Source: Blastocatellia bacterium
GTDB lineage: Bacteria; Acidobacteriota; Blastocatellia; UBA7656
NCBI GenBank assembly: GCA_035275065.1
Contig: DATENM010000081.1
Coordinates: 1-64,000, forward strand
Reading direction: 5' to 3'
DNA length: 64,000 nt
In this document: positions 1 to 9,454 of the stretch, in pieces
Position numbering within the stretch: position 1 is the first letter of the stretch
Layout of the letters: each line of letters opens with the position of its first letter
Program-made: the position numbers and the translations under genes
Notes under the pieces: generated by a model
Database searches by the model: none
What the model was told of the DNA's origin: nothing
Seen by the model: the letters and a program-made list of their open reading frames with translations, nothing else

Positions 1-105
1 GCGATTATTGCTACTGCGAGAAAGTTCTTGGGAATCATCTATCGGACGCTGAAGAACGATTGGGTGTTCGAGGACTTCCCCAACTTTGTCCTCGCCGAGG
101 GCTGA
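1..105 (+). CDS. IS110-family transposase, C-terminal end (partial at window edge)
   Basis: The open frame running in from the left edge ends at TGA 103-105. It reads ATARKFLGIIYRTLKNDWVF and then about a dozen more residues. That matches the conserved tail of IS110/IS116 transposases, where an ARK-(L/F)-x-x-I-I-Y-x-x-L-K block closes the C-terminal Transposase_20 region. IS110 enzymes are DEDD transposases that use a bridge RNA and usually leave no terminal inverted repeats. Only 34 residues are visible, so whether the element is intact cannot be judged. It lies 43 bp before an integrase gene, in keeping with a mobile region. The family call rests on the tail motif alone. Confidence 0.6.
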   Translation, partial: AIIATARKFLGIIYRTLKNDWVFEDFPNFVLAEG

Positions 106-148
106 ATGTTCAACCTTGGAGTAGACAAATCATCATAGGAGTAACAGC

Positions 149-1240
149 ATGTCAGTTTTCAAAAGAGGTAAGGTCTACTGGTTCCATTTCATTTGGAACG
201 GTGAACACATCCAGAAGTCAACCAAGCAGACCAACAAGAGAGTAGCTGAACAAATTGAGTCTGCATACAAGACCAAGCTGGCAAAGGGTGAAGTAGGGAT
301 AAACGAGCCAAAGCCTTCGCCTTCATTCAATGAGGCGATGAAGAATTTTTTGAAATGGTCTGAGCAAGAGCATAAGGCTCACCCTAATACTTATCACCGC
401 TATGTTGTCAGCAGTAATGCTCTCTTGAAGTTTTTCAAAGATAAGAAGCTCGACAAGATCGCACCAGAGGATGTAGAGAGCTATAAGACTTGGAGAGCAA
501 GCCAGAAAAGTCCAAAAACCAAGCGGGTACTCAGGCCAGCAACAACAAACCGCGAGCTTGCTTGCTTGAAAGCTCTGTTCAATTTTTACATCAAAGGCGA
601 TTTGCTGCTCAAGAATCCTGTTAGCAGGGTGAAATTCTTTAACGAAGATAACGAGCAGATGCGGTCTCTCAGCTTTGATGAGCAGCAAAAATACTTGGCT
701 GAAGCCTCGCAACCGTTGCGAGATGCCGCTATTCTGATGCTTGAAACTGGAATGCGGCCAGAAGAGGTTTACCGCATCAGGGTAGAGACTATTAACGTTG
801 ACGGCGCATTTATCTTCAATCCCTATGGCAAGACAAAAGCGGCAAAGCGGAGAATCCCTTTGAATAAGACGGCTCTGGAAGTCGTCACACGGCGAATGGA
901 TGCCATTGATAGCCCTTACCTTTTCCCTTCCCCTGATGACCCGTCAAAGCCTGTCGTAAAGCTCAACAATGCCCATTACGGCGCGTTGAAGCGTAGCAAG
1001 CTAAAACCTTTTCGGCTGTACGATCTTCGCCACACCTGGGCGACGCGGGCGGCAATGTCAGGAATTGATCTTGTTACCCTCGCGGCGATGCTTGGGCATT
1101 CGAGAATCCAGATGGTTTTGCGCTACGCACATCCGACAGAACAGCATCAGGCGGAAGCGGCACGCCGCCTTGAAGAGTTCAATGCAGCTAGGGCAATAGC
1201 AGAGGTTGAGCAACAGTCAGCCGCTACACTTATCAATTAG
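149..1240 (+). CDS. Tyrosine-type site-specific integrase/recombinase
   Basis: A 363-residue phage-type integrase. The N-terminal third has the short Arm-binding/SAM-like pattern (VYWFHFIWNGEHIQKSTKQT, then a core-binding helical region near residues 60-150). The C-terminal catalytic domain shows the Arg of TGMRPEEVYRI, the HxxR box in LYDLRHTWATRAA, and LGHSRIQMVLRYAHPT with the second His and nucleophile Tyr. All catalytic positions appear present, so it should be active. It would catalyse integration and excision of the element to the left. The codons are visibly more AT-rich than the housekeeping genes from 1.6 kb on, which suggests transfer. Two tRNA genes follow within 100-250 bp, with the tRNA-Cys 3' end facing the integrase, a usual attachment-site arrangement. 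Confidence 0.93.
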   Translation: MSVFKRGKVYWFHFIWNGEHIQKSTKQTNKRVAEQIESAYKTKLAKGEVGINEPKPSPSFNEAMKNFLKWSEQEHKAHPNTYHRYVVSSNALLKFFKDKKLDKIAPEDVESYKTWRASQKSPKTKRVLRPATTNRELACLKALFNFYIKGDLLLKNPVSRVKFFNEDNEQMRSLSFDEQQKYLAEASQPLRDAAILMLETGMRPEEVYRIRVETINVDGAFIFNPYGKTKAAKRRIPLNKTALEVVTRRMDAIDSPYLFPSPDDPSKPVVKLNNAHYGALKRSKLKPFRLYDLRHTWATRAAMSGIDLVTLAAMLGHSRIQMVLRYAHPTEQHQAEAARRLEEFNAARAIAEVEQQSAATLIN

Positions 1241-1330
1241 GAGATGCCAGATGGTTTGGAGTCGCTACAATTCCCGCTACAGTGGCTTTTTGAGGTTTTC
1301 AGGATTAACCGTAAATAGTTAAAAAGAAAG

Positions 1331-1402
<72 letters not shown>

Positions 1403-1479
1403 TGAGGGATTCAAACGATAAGGCGAAGGCATTTCTCAAATCTTTCCGCTTCGAGATCGCGCCTTCGCCTTAAAACTTC

Positions 1480-1554
<75 letters not shown>

Positions 1555-1611
1555 TCAGGAATTGTTATATTAGCCAGCCCGCCGCGATTCTGTCAACTAC
1601 AGCCTGCCAGG

Positions 1612-2124
1612 TTATGACGCCGATACTGGCAATTCTTTCTTCATCACCAAGGCGTCTTCCGTAGGAAAGCGATAGTAATCGCGGCGCCGCGCCAGAAAGT
1701 TAAATCCGAGCTTGCGGTAGAGCGCCTGCGCGGCTTCGTTCGAAGCCCTCACCTCAAGCAACACAAAGGCGATGCCACGCCGCTGCCCTTCCTCAATCGC
1801 CGTCTGCATCAGTTGGGCGCCGATGCTGCGCTGCCGGAATTCCGGGTGCGTCGCAATATTATTGACGTGCATCTCGTCTTCGACCGTCCAGCCGGCGAAA
1901 AAACCGACCACGCCGGGGCCGAGACCCAGATTGCGTGCCACCAACATGATTGAATTCGGGTTTTTCTGAATCTCGCGCTTGTAGGCGTCATAGCCCCAAC
2001 GGTTCAGCCCGGTCTTCTCTTCAAGGGCGACGACTTCGTCGAGATCCGTTACCTGCATCCATTCGATGATAAAGGGCAGCCCCCGCGCCGCCGCCTCCTC
2101 GCCTTGTCTTTCGCTGACCGACAA
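1612..2124 (-). CDS. rimI: Ribosomal protein alanine N-acetyltransferase-like GNAT enzyme (RimI)
   Basis: A 170-residue GNAT acetyltransferase. Motif A is visible as ATHPEFRQRSIGAQLMQTAI (the R/Q-x-x-G/A acetyl-CoA pyrophosphate loop), followed by the RimI-like stretch LLEVRASNEAAQALYRKLGF. RimI acetylates the N-terminal alanine of ribosomal protein S18, and homologues also act on other N termini. It sits 43 bp downstream of tsaB on the same strand; the tsaB-rimI pairing is widespread in bacteria and supports the assignment. The start is a TTG with purine-rich AAGGGGG/GAGG upstream. The first 20 residues precede the GNAT fold and could be shorter in reality. Confidence 0.85.
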   Translation of the reverse strand: MSVSERQGEEAAARGLPFIIEWMQVTDLDEVVALEEKTGLNRWGYDAYKREIQKNPNSIMLVARNLGLGPGVVGFFAGWTVEDEMHVNNIATHPEFRQRSIGAQLMQTAIEEGQRRGIAFVLLEVRASNEAAQALYRKLGFNFLARRRDYYRFPTEDALVMKKELPVSAS

Positions 2125-2167
2125 TGCCTCATCCCCCTTTGTGCGTCGAAGCCGCCATGCAACCTGA

Positions 2168-2989
2168 TTAATCAGCCCGGCGGTTGCGGGCGATCTTCGA
2201 GCCGAGCAATCCGAGCGACCGTTTCACTTCAGCCTCAGCCGGTCGCACGTAAAGCGCTTCGACTGTCGCCGCCGTCTCGACCCTTCCTTGTTGCCACTTC
2301 AAATAAGCCAACCGCGCTACCGCTTCAGCAACATTCTGATGCGTCTGAGGGGCGCGCCAGCCGCCGCGCTGCTCATTCGCCGCTTCGACAAACCGCGCGC
2401 CGGCGATGTTGCGGATGACTTCACGGCTCGCCTCTGCCGCGTCACCGACGAAGACCACATCCGACAAGTCAGCGACCGCCGCGATGGCCCCGGTTGATGT
2501 TGACACAACGGGCTCTGACCGAGCAACCGGCAGGCCGCCTTCGTCAAAGGTAAAGAGTTGCCAATACACTTCGCCCTTGTAGGCGCCGACCATCGCGCAG
2601 ACCATCGCCGCGCCGTGCGCCGCCATCGCCGCTGCTTCGAGCGAAGTCACGCCCGCCACGGGCTTGTCGGTGGCCGACGCCAGGCCCTTGACCGCCGCAA
2701 GGCCGACACGCAAGCCCGTAAAGCCGCCCGGTCCGACACAGACGCCGAAAAGCTCTATGGCTTCAACGCCGAGCCCTGCGCCTTCGAGCAACCCGCCGAT
2801 GTCGAGCCACAACCGCTCAGAGCGCCGCTCGTCGCCATCAACCGCCAGCGATTCAACGATCCGGTCGCCGCGCGCCAGGGCAATGCTCGTGCGCCGCGCA
2901 GAGGTGTCGAGCGCGAGGATATTAGGCCGGGTGTGATTTGTGACGGGATCGTTCAACTCGGCAACTTCTCTTGATTCGACGCTCGTCAA
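2168..2989 (-). CDS. tsaB: tRNA threonylcarbamoyladenosine biosynthesis protein TsaB
   Basis: The protein is 273 residues, somewhat longer than the usual ~230. The ASKHA-fold N terminus ILALDTSARRTSIALARG and the block GPGGFTGLRVGLAAVKGLA are characteristic of TsaB, the partner that binds TsaD and TsaE to complete t6A37 of ANN-decoding tRNAs. TsaB keeps the fold but lacks TsaD's metal-binding histidines, as here. It is co-oriented with rimI. The longest frame opens with TTG at 2989. A second TTG at 2956, or a start nearer the NILALDTS strand, is equally plausible, so the first 20 or so residues are uncertain. Confidence 0.88.
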   Translation of the reverse strand: MTSVESREVAELNDPVTNHTRPNILALDTSARRTSIALARGDRIVESLAVDGDERRSERLWLDIGGLLEGAGLGVEAIELFGVCVGPGGFTGLRVGLAAVKGLASATDKPVAGVTSLEAAAMAAHGAAMVCAMVGAYKGEVYWQLFTFDEGGLPVARSEPVVSTSTGAIAAVADLSDVVFVGDAAEASREVIRNIAGARFVEAANEQRGGWRAPQTHQNVAEAVARLAYLKWQQGRVETAATVEALYVRPAEAEVKRSLGLLGSKIARNRRAD

Positions 2990-3146
2990 TTCGTTGCCTG
3001 CTGCGGCAACGAATGACTATCGCTCGAAAGCTTGTTTGACCACCTAGACGCCGATTATATAAGCTGAACATGGCGCGCACAACCTGAATGGCTGAGCGAG
3101 CGCCGGCCCAAGACCTGCGCGGGCCAAAGGCAGAAAACTGAAAGCG

Positions 3147-4184
3147 ATGGACAACTATCTCGGCATCTTGACTGGCGGCGGCGATTGTCCCGGCCTCAAC
3201 GCCGTGATCCGCGCCGTCGTGCGGCGCGCTCAGGTTGACCGCATTCCTGTTCTCGGCGTCTATTCCGGCTGGCAGGGCTTGATGGATGGCAATGTAGCGC
3301 CGCTTACCAAGCACTCGGTCGCCGGCATCCAGTATCGCGGCGGCACGATCCTCGGCACTTCGCGGGTCAATCCGCTGGCCAGCAGCGACGCGTTAAAGAA
3401 GATTTATGACAACTGGGGACGCTTTGGGCTGGGTCGGTTGATCGTCGTCGGCGGCAACGGCACGCTCTCTGGCGCTATGCGGATGTGGCGCGACCACGGC
3501 TACCCAATTGTCGGCGTCCCGAAAACGATTGACAACGACATTCCCGGCACCGATTACACCTTCGGCTTTGACACCGCGGTCTCGATTGCCACGGAAGCCA
3601 TTGACCGCTTGCACACCACCGCAGAGGCGCTGCACCGCGTCATGGTTGTCGAAGTGATGGGCCGGCATTCGGGCTGGATAGCGGCCTACGCGGGGCTGGC
3701 CGGCGCTGCCGACTTGATCCTCGTCCCGGAGATTCCGTTTCGCATGTCGGAAATCTGCGACATGCTCACCAAGCGCAAGCAGATGGGTCGCCCATTTTCA
3801 ATTGTCGTCGTCGCCGAAGACGCCAAGCCGCACCCGGAGGAAGATTTCCTGACCGCCGACGAGCGCGCCCGCGTCTTTCACGAGAGCCGTCTCGGCGGCA
3901 TCGGCCATCTGGTTGCCGCGCAGATCGAAGAGCTTACACGGCTCGAAGCGCGCGTAAGTGTTCTGGGTTACATTCAGCGCGGCGGCGCGCCGTCCGCCTA
4001 TGATCGCGTGCTGGCCACACGCCTCGGCGTCTATGCCGTCGAGATGGTCATGCGCGAGGAGTTCGGATCAATGGCCGCGGTACACGGCACAAAGATGGTC
4101 AGCGTGCCGCTCGAAGAGATCGCCGACAAGTATCGGCCCCTTGATGAAGATATTTATAAAACGGCGCGAACCTTTTTCGGATGA
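3147..4184 (+). CDS. pfkA: 6-phosphofructokinase
   Basis: A 345-residue PfkA-superfamily enzyme that phosphorylates fructose 6-phosphate in glycolysis. Visible motifs are the nucleotide loop LTGGGDCPGLNAVIRA (residues 8-23), VGGNGTL (101-107), the catalytic PKTIDNDIPGTDYTFGFDTA (125-144), the sugar-phosphate loop MGRHSGW (171-177) and GYIQRGG near residue 275. The phosphoryl-donor position after the Mg-site residue is Gly (GNG), which in this family favours ATP over pyrophosphate. Position 126 is Lys (PKTIDND), as in the mixed ATP/PPi clade. The usual Asp of GGDG is Asn104. The gene stands alone, divergent from tsaB. Donor specificity is inferred. Confidence 0.92.
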   Translation: MDNYLGILTGGGDCPGLNAVIRAVVRRAQVDRIPVLGVYSGWQGLMDGNVAPLTKHSVAGIQYRGGTILGTSRVNPLASSDALKKIYDNWGRFGLGRLIVVGGNGTLSGAMRMWRDHGYPIVGVPKTIDNDIPGTDYTFGFDTAVSIATEAIDRLHTTAEALHRVMVVEVMGRHSGWIAAYAGLAGAADLILVPEIPFRMSEICDMLTKRKQMGRPFSIVVVAEDAKPHPEEDFLTADERARVFHESRLGGIGHLVAAQIEELTRLEARVSVLGYIQRGGAPSAYDRVLATRLGVYAVEMVMREEFGSMAAVHGTKMVSVPLEEIADKYRPLDEDIYKTARTFFG

Positions 4185-4259
4185 TTCTTATTCGTCCGGC
4201 GATTCATTGCCAGTGAGTCAGCAATTCGCTTCCCCATCGTTTCGCAATCACACTGACAA

Positions 4260-6944
4260 ATGATGGAGCGAGAGTCTATGGAACACGCATCACCGATGCT
4301 CAAGCAGTACCAGGAGATCAAGCGGGCCAACCCCGGCACTCTGCTCTTCTTCCGCCTGGGCGATTTTTACGAACTATTTTATGACGACGCGGTGATCGGC
4401 TCGAAGGAATTAGAGATCACCCTGACGGCGCGCAACCGCGAGCGCGGCAATCCCATACCGATGTGCGGCGTGCCCTATCACGCCGCCAGCGGCCACATCG
4501 CCAAGCTGGTGCGCAAAGGTTACCGCGTCGCCATCTGCGAACAGACCGAAGACCCGAAGAAGGCAACCAAGCTGGTCAAGCGCGAAGTCGTGCGCATCAT
4601 TACTCCCGGCACGGCCATTGACGCGCAACTGCTCGATGCCCGCGACAACACCTATCTCGCCGCCGTCTTCGGCACCGGCACGGGCATGAGCGCCGCCTTC
4701 CTCGACCTTTCAACCGGCGAGTTCGTGGTCACGCAATTCACCGGCGAAGGCGCGTGGAATCGCATTCTCGAACAGCTTGACAGTTTCGCGCCGCGTGAGA
4801 TTCTCTTCCCGAAATCGCTTGAGCCGTTGTTCAAGAACGAAGCCCGGCGCGAAGCCGCAAGTCATGTCATCAGCGATGAAAAGGAGGCCGGGGCGGCGCG
4901 ATTCGTGGTTGCCGGCGAGCAGCCTTCGCTGAACGCGCTCGATGAATGGGACTTCGCGCATGACCGCGCCGCCGAGTTGATTTGCAATCATTTTGAGGTG
5001 AGCTCGCTCGACGGCTTCGGGCTCTCGGGACGCGACCTCGCCGTCACCGCCGCCGGCGCGGTGCTGCATTACGTCCGCGAAACTCAGAAGGACGACGCCG
5101 CGCACATCACCGGCCTGTCCTACTTCGAGCCCGCCGAATATCTGATGCTCGACGCGCCGACGGTTCGCAACCTCGAACTGGTCGAAGCCCTCGACGGCTC
5201 GCGCCAGCGGACGCTGCTCGGCGTTCTCGACGAATCGGTCACCGGCATGGGCTCGCGCCTGTTGAAGCAATGGCTGTTGCGGCCTTCGATGAAGCTCGGC
5301 GAGCTGACGGCGCGGCTCAATGCGGTCGAAGAGCTGAAGAGCGCGGTGATCCTGCGCGACCGTTTGCGGCAAGAGTTGAAACAGGTCGCGGACCTCGAAC
5401 GCCTGATGGCGCGCATCTCGTTGGGCCGCGCCACGCCGCGTGATCTGGTGGCGCTCAAAAACTCAGCCGACGCCATTCCCGGCATTAAAGAGCTGCTCGG
5501 CGACGCGACGGCATCGTTGTTAGAGGTTCTTTCTGAAAACCTCGACGAGCTGGCAGACCTGCGCGACCTGATCGGCGCAAGCATCAGCGACGAACCACCG
5601 GTCAACATCAATGACGGCGGCACGATTCGCGCCGGCTATAACCCGCAGCTCGACGAGCTGCGCGAAGTCGCCACGTCGAGCAAGAGCATCATCGCGCGCA
5701 TCGAATCGCGCGAGCGGGCGCGCACCGGCATCGCTTCGTTGAAGGTCCGCTTCAACAACGTCTTCGGCTACTTCATTGAAATCAGCAAGGCGAACCTCAA
5801 GAACGTGCCGACGGATTACGAGCGCCGGCAGACGATTGCCAACGCCGAGCGCTTCACGACGCCGGAGCTGAAAGAGTACGAAGCAAAAGTCCTCGGCGCC
5901 GAAGAGCGCATTGCCGAAATCGAGCAGGAGCTGTTCGGCGCCATTCGCCAGGCGGTGGCGATTGAAACCCGCCGCGTGCAAGGCGTTGCGCAAGGCTTAG
6001 CGACGCTCGATGTCTTGTGCGCGCTCGGCGAAGTCGCGGCGCGGCGCAACTACTGCCGGCCACAGCTTTCTGAAAGTGATGAGCTTTACATTCGCGGCGG
6101 TCGCCATCCGGTGATTGAATCCAGCGGCGAGCGCTTCATCCCGAACGATGTTTACCTGAACAACTCAACCGACCGGTTGTTGATCATCACCGGGCCGAAC
6201 ATGGGCGGCAAATCGGTCTTCCTGAGGCAGACGGCGTTGATCGCGCTGATGGCGCAGATCGGCTCGTTCGTGCCTGCCGACGAAGCGCGCGTCGCTCTGC
6301 TCGACCGCATCTTCACGCGCGTCGGCGCGTCGGATAGCCTGGCGCGCGGGCGCTCGACGTTCATGGTAGAGATGACCGAAACGGCGAACATCCTGAACAC
6401 CGCGACGCCGCGCAGCCTGGTGCTGCTTGATGAAGTCGGACGCGGCACCTCGACCTTCGATGGCTTGTCGCTGGCGTGGGCCATCGCCGAATACCTGCAC
6501 GACAACCCGCAGCACACCGCCAAGACGTTGTTTGCGACGCACTATCACGAGATGACCGAGTTGGCGAAGCTGCTGCCGGGCGTGCGCAACTATCAAATGG
6601 CGGTCAAGGAGTCCGAGGGCACGATTGTTTTCCTGCGGCGGGTTGTCGAAGGCAGCGCCTCGAAATCTTATGGCATCGAGGTCGGCAAGCTCGCCGGGTT
6701 GCCGCGTGTGGTTACGGATCGCGCCAGAGAGATACTCTCTAATCTCGAAGCCAACGAGCTGGACGTGATGGGCAAGCCAAAGTTCGCGCGTCACCTGCCG
6801 TCACGCAAGCGCGCGCCACAGGCGTCGCTGTTCGAGGCGGCCAACGACGCGGTCATTGACGAGTTGCGCAATCTCGACACCGAATCGCTCACCGCTGAAG
6901 AAGCAACGGACGCGCTGCGGCGATTGAAGACGCGCTTACTTTGA
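4260..6944 (+). CDS. mutS: DNA mismatch repair protein MutS
   Basis: An 894-residue full-length MutS. The mismatch-binding N domain includes the Phe-x-Glu reader in LFFRLGDFYELFYDDA. The connector, lever and clamp domains follow, then the ABC-type ATPase with Walker A GPNMGGKSVFLRQ, Walker B LVLLDEVGRGTSTFDGL and the ATHYHEMTEL switch. It recognises mispairs and recruits MutL as a dimer. Walker A ends in GKSV rather than the common GKST; the catalytic Lys-Ser is retained. The longest frame starts at 4260. A second ATG at 4278, preceded by GGAG about 10 nt upstream, gives the canonical start MEHASPMLKQYQEI and may be the true one. A short beta-clamp-like tail, QASLF, is present. Confidence 0.96.
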   Translation: MMERESMEHASPMLKQYQEIKRANPGTLLFFRLGDFYELFYDDAVIGSKELEITLTARNRERGNPIPMCGVPYHAASGHIAKLVRKGYRVAICEQTEDPKKATKLVKREVVRIITPGTAIDAQLLDARDNTYLAAVFGTGTGMSAAFLDLSTGEFVVTQFTGEGAWNRILEQLDSFAPREILFPKSLEPLFKNEARREAASHVISDEKEAGAARFVVAGEQPSLNALDEWDFAHDRAAELICNHFEVSSLDGFGLSGRDLAVTAAGAVLHYVRETQKDDAAHITGLSYFEPAEYLMLDAPTVRNLELVEALDGSRQRTLLGVLDESVTGMGSRLLKQWLLRPSMKLGELTARLNAVEELKSAVILRDRLRQELKQVADLERLMARISLGRATPRDLVALKNSADAIPGIKELLGDATASLLEVLSENLDELADLRDLIGASISDEPPVNINDGGTIRAGYNPQLDELREVATSSKSIIARIESRERARTGIASLKVRFNNVFGYFIEISKANLKNVPTDYERRQTIANAERFTTPELKEYEAKVLGAEERIAEIEQELFGAIRQAVAIETRRVQGVAQGLATLDVLCALGEVAARRNYCRPQLSESDELYIRGGRHPVIESSGERFIPNDVYLNNSTDRLLIITGPNMGGKSVFLRQTALIALMAQIGSFVPADEARVALLDRIFTRVGASDSLARGRSTFMVEMTETANILNTATPRSLVLLDEVGRGTSTFDGLSLAWAIAEYLHDNPQHTAKTLFATHYHEMTELAKLLPGVRNYQMAVKESEGTIVFLRRVVEGSASKSYGIEVGKLAGLPRVVTDRAREILSNLEANELDVMGKPKFARHLPSRKRAPQASLFEAANDAVIDELRNLDTESLTAEEATDALRRLKTRLL

Positions 6945-6986
6945 ATCGCGGCGCGGCCAGCGCGGCGATTGCGCCGAATGAAGGGT

Positions 6987-7012
6987 CAGGCGGCTGCGGA
7001 TTCAACCGCCTG
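6987..7012 (+). terminator. Possible mutS terminator hairpin
   Basis: CAGGCGG at 6987-6993 pairs perfectly with CCGCCTG at 7006-7012 across a 12-nt loop, 43 bp after the mutS stop. The following TAAATTGC is only weakly U-rich, so intrinsic termination is uncertain. Confidence 0.35.
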
Positions 7013-7087
7013 TAAATTGCGCCCGTATGGTGGACACCCGGCTTGAACCCTCCTTCGCCTTCATTCGAGCGCCCCAACCTCCTTTCC

Positions 7088-9454
7088 TTAATACTCGGGA
7101 AAAAGGGAAGAGGAGTATGGTTGCGGATTTACACTTACAAATTTCCATCTTTGCGACAGATCATTCTCGTTGTAATCCATCAAAGCAATCGCACCATTTT
7201 GGGAGGGCTCTCCGCCCACGACACCGAGCACTTGTGAAGGGTCGGCTGACAGTCGAATCAGGTAGGAGTCTGTATCACTGGCATAGACCAGCTCCCAGCC
7301 GGTTGTGCTGCGCCCGACGTTGTCTGCCCATTGCGAGGTCATATTCGGCGATCCATCGGGCAGCTTCAAGGATTGCAGGACAGCCCGGTGAAGTGTGAAG
7401 TTATACTGCTCGCTCCCCCCCCATACGACAAGCTGGATTCCATGAGCCGGTGTGTTATATCTCAGATACCAGTTTTTGGTGAACGAAGGATTGGGGTCCG
7501 ATATGTTCAAGCAGGCGTAGCCAACGGCGTTGAATGGGGATGGCGCAAGGTTGATGTCGTTCCAACACAAGACCAGCGCATACTGGTTGCCGTCTGCACC
7601 GGACTTCATGTTGACAATATGGTAGATCGGTGTGTCGTCATACGTCGTGTAAGGATAACCGATCTGCAAACCATTGGTGTTTTGGATCTGACAACCTTTG
7701 ATCTGCTTTTCGAAGTCGGCGAGGCTGCTTGATGAATTGATCGCTCGAACCAGAGAGGTCAGATAACTGTGGGCTCCTTGAACGCCCTGAAAGAAATCGA
7801 CATTGATCCAATTCGGCGGCCTCCCGTTGGACGCCCACGCCCGCAGCGTATCCTCCACCAGCAGGTCGCCGACCGTCCAGATATTCAGGGCCTGCGACGA
7901 TTCTTCATTCACGCCTAGCGGCGAATAGAAAAAATGGTTGAACTTGAAGAGCTTAACGTCCAGATCGATGGTGTAGAGATCGACGCAGGCGGGGCGGATC
8001 GTCATGGCGCTGTCCTGGATCAGATTGTCATAAGGGTTCGCACGCATAATCGGAGCCGAGGGTAATATCCACGGATGCGCTAACGAGCCGTCATCATTTT
8101 TGACCTTGGGAAACCCGTTCGCCATGATGACGATGATCCGCACGCCGGCCTCGAGCATCTCTTGAAGCGTGGGCCAAAGCCCGTCTTCGAGGTCACTCAA
8201 CTCCGGCATGCCGTTCACGCCGGGCAGATAGATTCCCGCGGGCGCCGACGGCGTCCCGCCGAGCGAAGCCGCATATTGATCAGCCAAGAATCCTTCGAAG
8301 TGCTCGTCGCTGAAGGGAGAACCTGAACTGTCGCCTTCGTCATAGATCGTCAGAATCGCGGTGGGGTCTTGATAGAGAAAGCTCTTGACCAGATCGAGGT
8401 AGGTACTAAAGTCTTTCAGCGCGATGGTGTGTTGCAGGATGACCGTCTCGCTACCCGAGGAGGGCAGACCGGTGCTGATGCGCGCCGTGCGTATCCCACC
8501 GGCAAGTTGTTGACCGATATCCAGCGTCTGGTCTTCCCACATGGGCGAGCCCGGAAGATTTCTATAAGGCCCATAGGCCGTCTTCTTGTCCGTATGCGAG
8601 TCATGCGCCATGGCAAAGGTGATTTCGTTATACGCCTTGCTGAGATCGATCTCCATGCGCACGAACGGCGCCCAAAGTTGATAGTCGCCGATGTTCGGAT
8701 CGTGCAGGTAGACATTGACACCATTGCCGTCCAGCACCTTGACATTGACACCATTGCCGTCCACCGCCTTGGTGCTGGATTTCAGAGTTAGTTTTCGAAA
8801 ACCGCCGCCGAAATCTTCAAGCAGCCACTTTTGCGTATCCTGGTTCTGCGTGTCCTGGTTCAGCCACGCACTAAAGCAGAGAACCGAATCCTTCCAACTC
8901 AGAGCCAGCATATCCGAGGTGAACCGCTTGTAACATATCCGGTAAGCGCTGTCACCCATATGTTCAAAATAAAAAAACTGTTGATCGGGGTCATCCATCT
9001 GCCCCATTGCCAGGCTGTTGTCATCCTGACGAGTCACCATTTTTTCGGTGGCTTTCTGAGCGAGATAGCCCTGAAATGCCACCGACCATTTCTGACTGTC
9101 ATTGTTTGGATCATAGGCAGATAAGCTAACGGGGTCGCTGCCGTTCGCCGTCAAGAGATCGCCGGATTGCAGATGGATGATCTGCTGGTAACCGCCGCCG
9201 GCATCGTCAAACTTCCATTGTTGATCCTCGCCATTGTTCGGGGTATGCATATAGACCCTGGGGCTGTTCCCACCCAGTACCATCCCTGAATTCATGTGCA
9301 CCAGGCGGCAATAATCATTGTTGGAATCGTCGATCCAAAACACCAGACCGTCTGAGTCGAAGGAATCAGTTAAGCCCACCTGACTTTGCGAACCTACCGG
9401 AGTCAGCCATTGGCTGTCGCTTTTGCAAACGATGTATCCCGCCATGTTTTTCAC
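7088..9454 (-). CDS. Beta-trefoil lectin / PI-PLC-X-like protein
   Basis: A 788-residue protein. The N-terminal ~265 residues contain ricin-type repeats, with QQW/QKW signatures such as EDQQWKFDDAGGGYQQIIH. Residues ~270-590 resemble the PI-specific phospholipase C X domain: FAMAHDSHTD (H284) gives the first catalytic His, LQHTIAL (H342) the second, and EDQTLDIGQQLAGGIRTARI sits between them. A second lectin-like region ends with LSQRWKF. PI-PLC-like enzymes cleave phosphodiesters of inositol phospholipids; the substrate here is unknown. The GTG start is fixed by AAGGAG six bases upstream. No signal peptide is evident, so export would need another route. Composition is more AT-rich than the flanks, suggesting transfer. 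A 30-bp tandem duplication lies inside it. Confidence 0.75.
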   Translation of the reverse strand: MKNMAGYIVCKSDSQWLTPVGSQSQVGLTDSFDSDGLVFWIDDSNNDYCRLVHMNSGMVLGGNSPRVYMHTPNNGEDQQWKFDDAGGGYQQIIHLQSGDLLTANGSDPVSLSAYDPNNDSQKWSVAFQGYLAQKATEKMVTRQDDNSLAMGQMDDPDQQFFYFEHMGDSAYRICYKRFTSDMLALSWKDSVLCFSAWLNQDTQNQDTQKWLLEDFGGGFRKLTLKSSTKAVDGNGVNVKVLDGNGVNVYLHDPNIGDYQLWAPFVRMEIDLSKAYNEITFAMAHDSHTDKKTAYGPYRNLPGSPMWEDQTLDIGQQLAGGIRTARISTGLPSSGSETVILQHTIALKDFSTYLDLVKSFLYQDPTAILTIYDEGDSSGSPFSDEHFEGFLADQYAASLGGTPSAPAGIYLPGVNGMPELSDLEDGLWPTLQEMLEAGVRIIVIMANGFPKVKNDDGSLAHPWILPSAPIMRANPYDNLIQDSAMTIRPACVDLYTIDLDVKLFKFNHFFYSPLGVNEESSQALNIWTVGDLLVEDTLRAWASNGRPPNWINVDFFQGVQGAHSYLTSLVRAINSSSSLADFEKQIKGCQIQNTNGLQIGYPYTTYDDTPIYHIVNMKSGADGNQYALVLCWNDINLAPSPFNAVGYACLNISDPNPSFTKNWYLRYNTPAHGIQLVVWGGSEQYNFTLHRAVLQSLKLPDGSPNMTSQWADNVGRSTTGWELVYASDTDSYLIRLSADPSQVLGVVGGEPSQNGAIALMDYNENDLSQRWKFVSVNPQPYSSSLFPEY
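8711..8770. repeat. 30-bp direct tandem duplication inside the PLC-like gene
   Basis: The 20 bases GACATTGACACCATTGCCGT occur at 8711-8730 and again at 8741-8760, each followed by a near-identical 10-mer (ccagcacctt, then ccaccgcctt). The unit is in frame and encodes a repeated ten-residue DGNGVNV-containing stretch in the lectin region. Confidence 0.9.
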
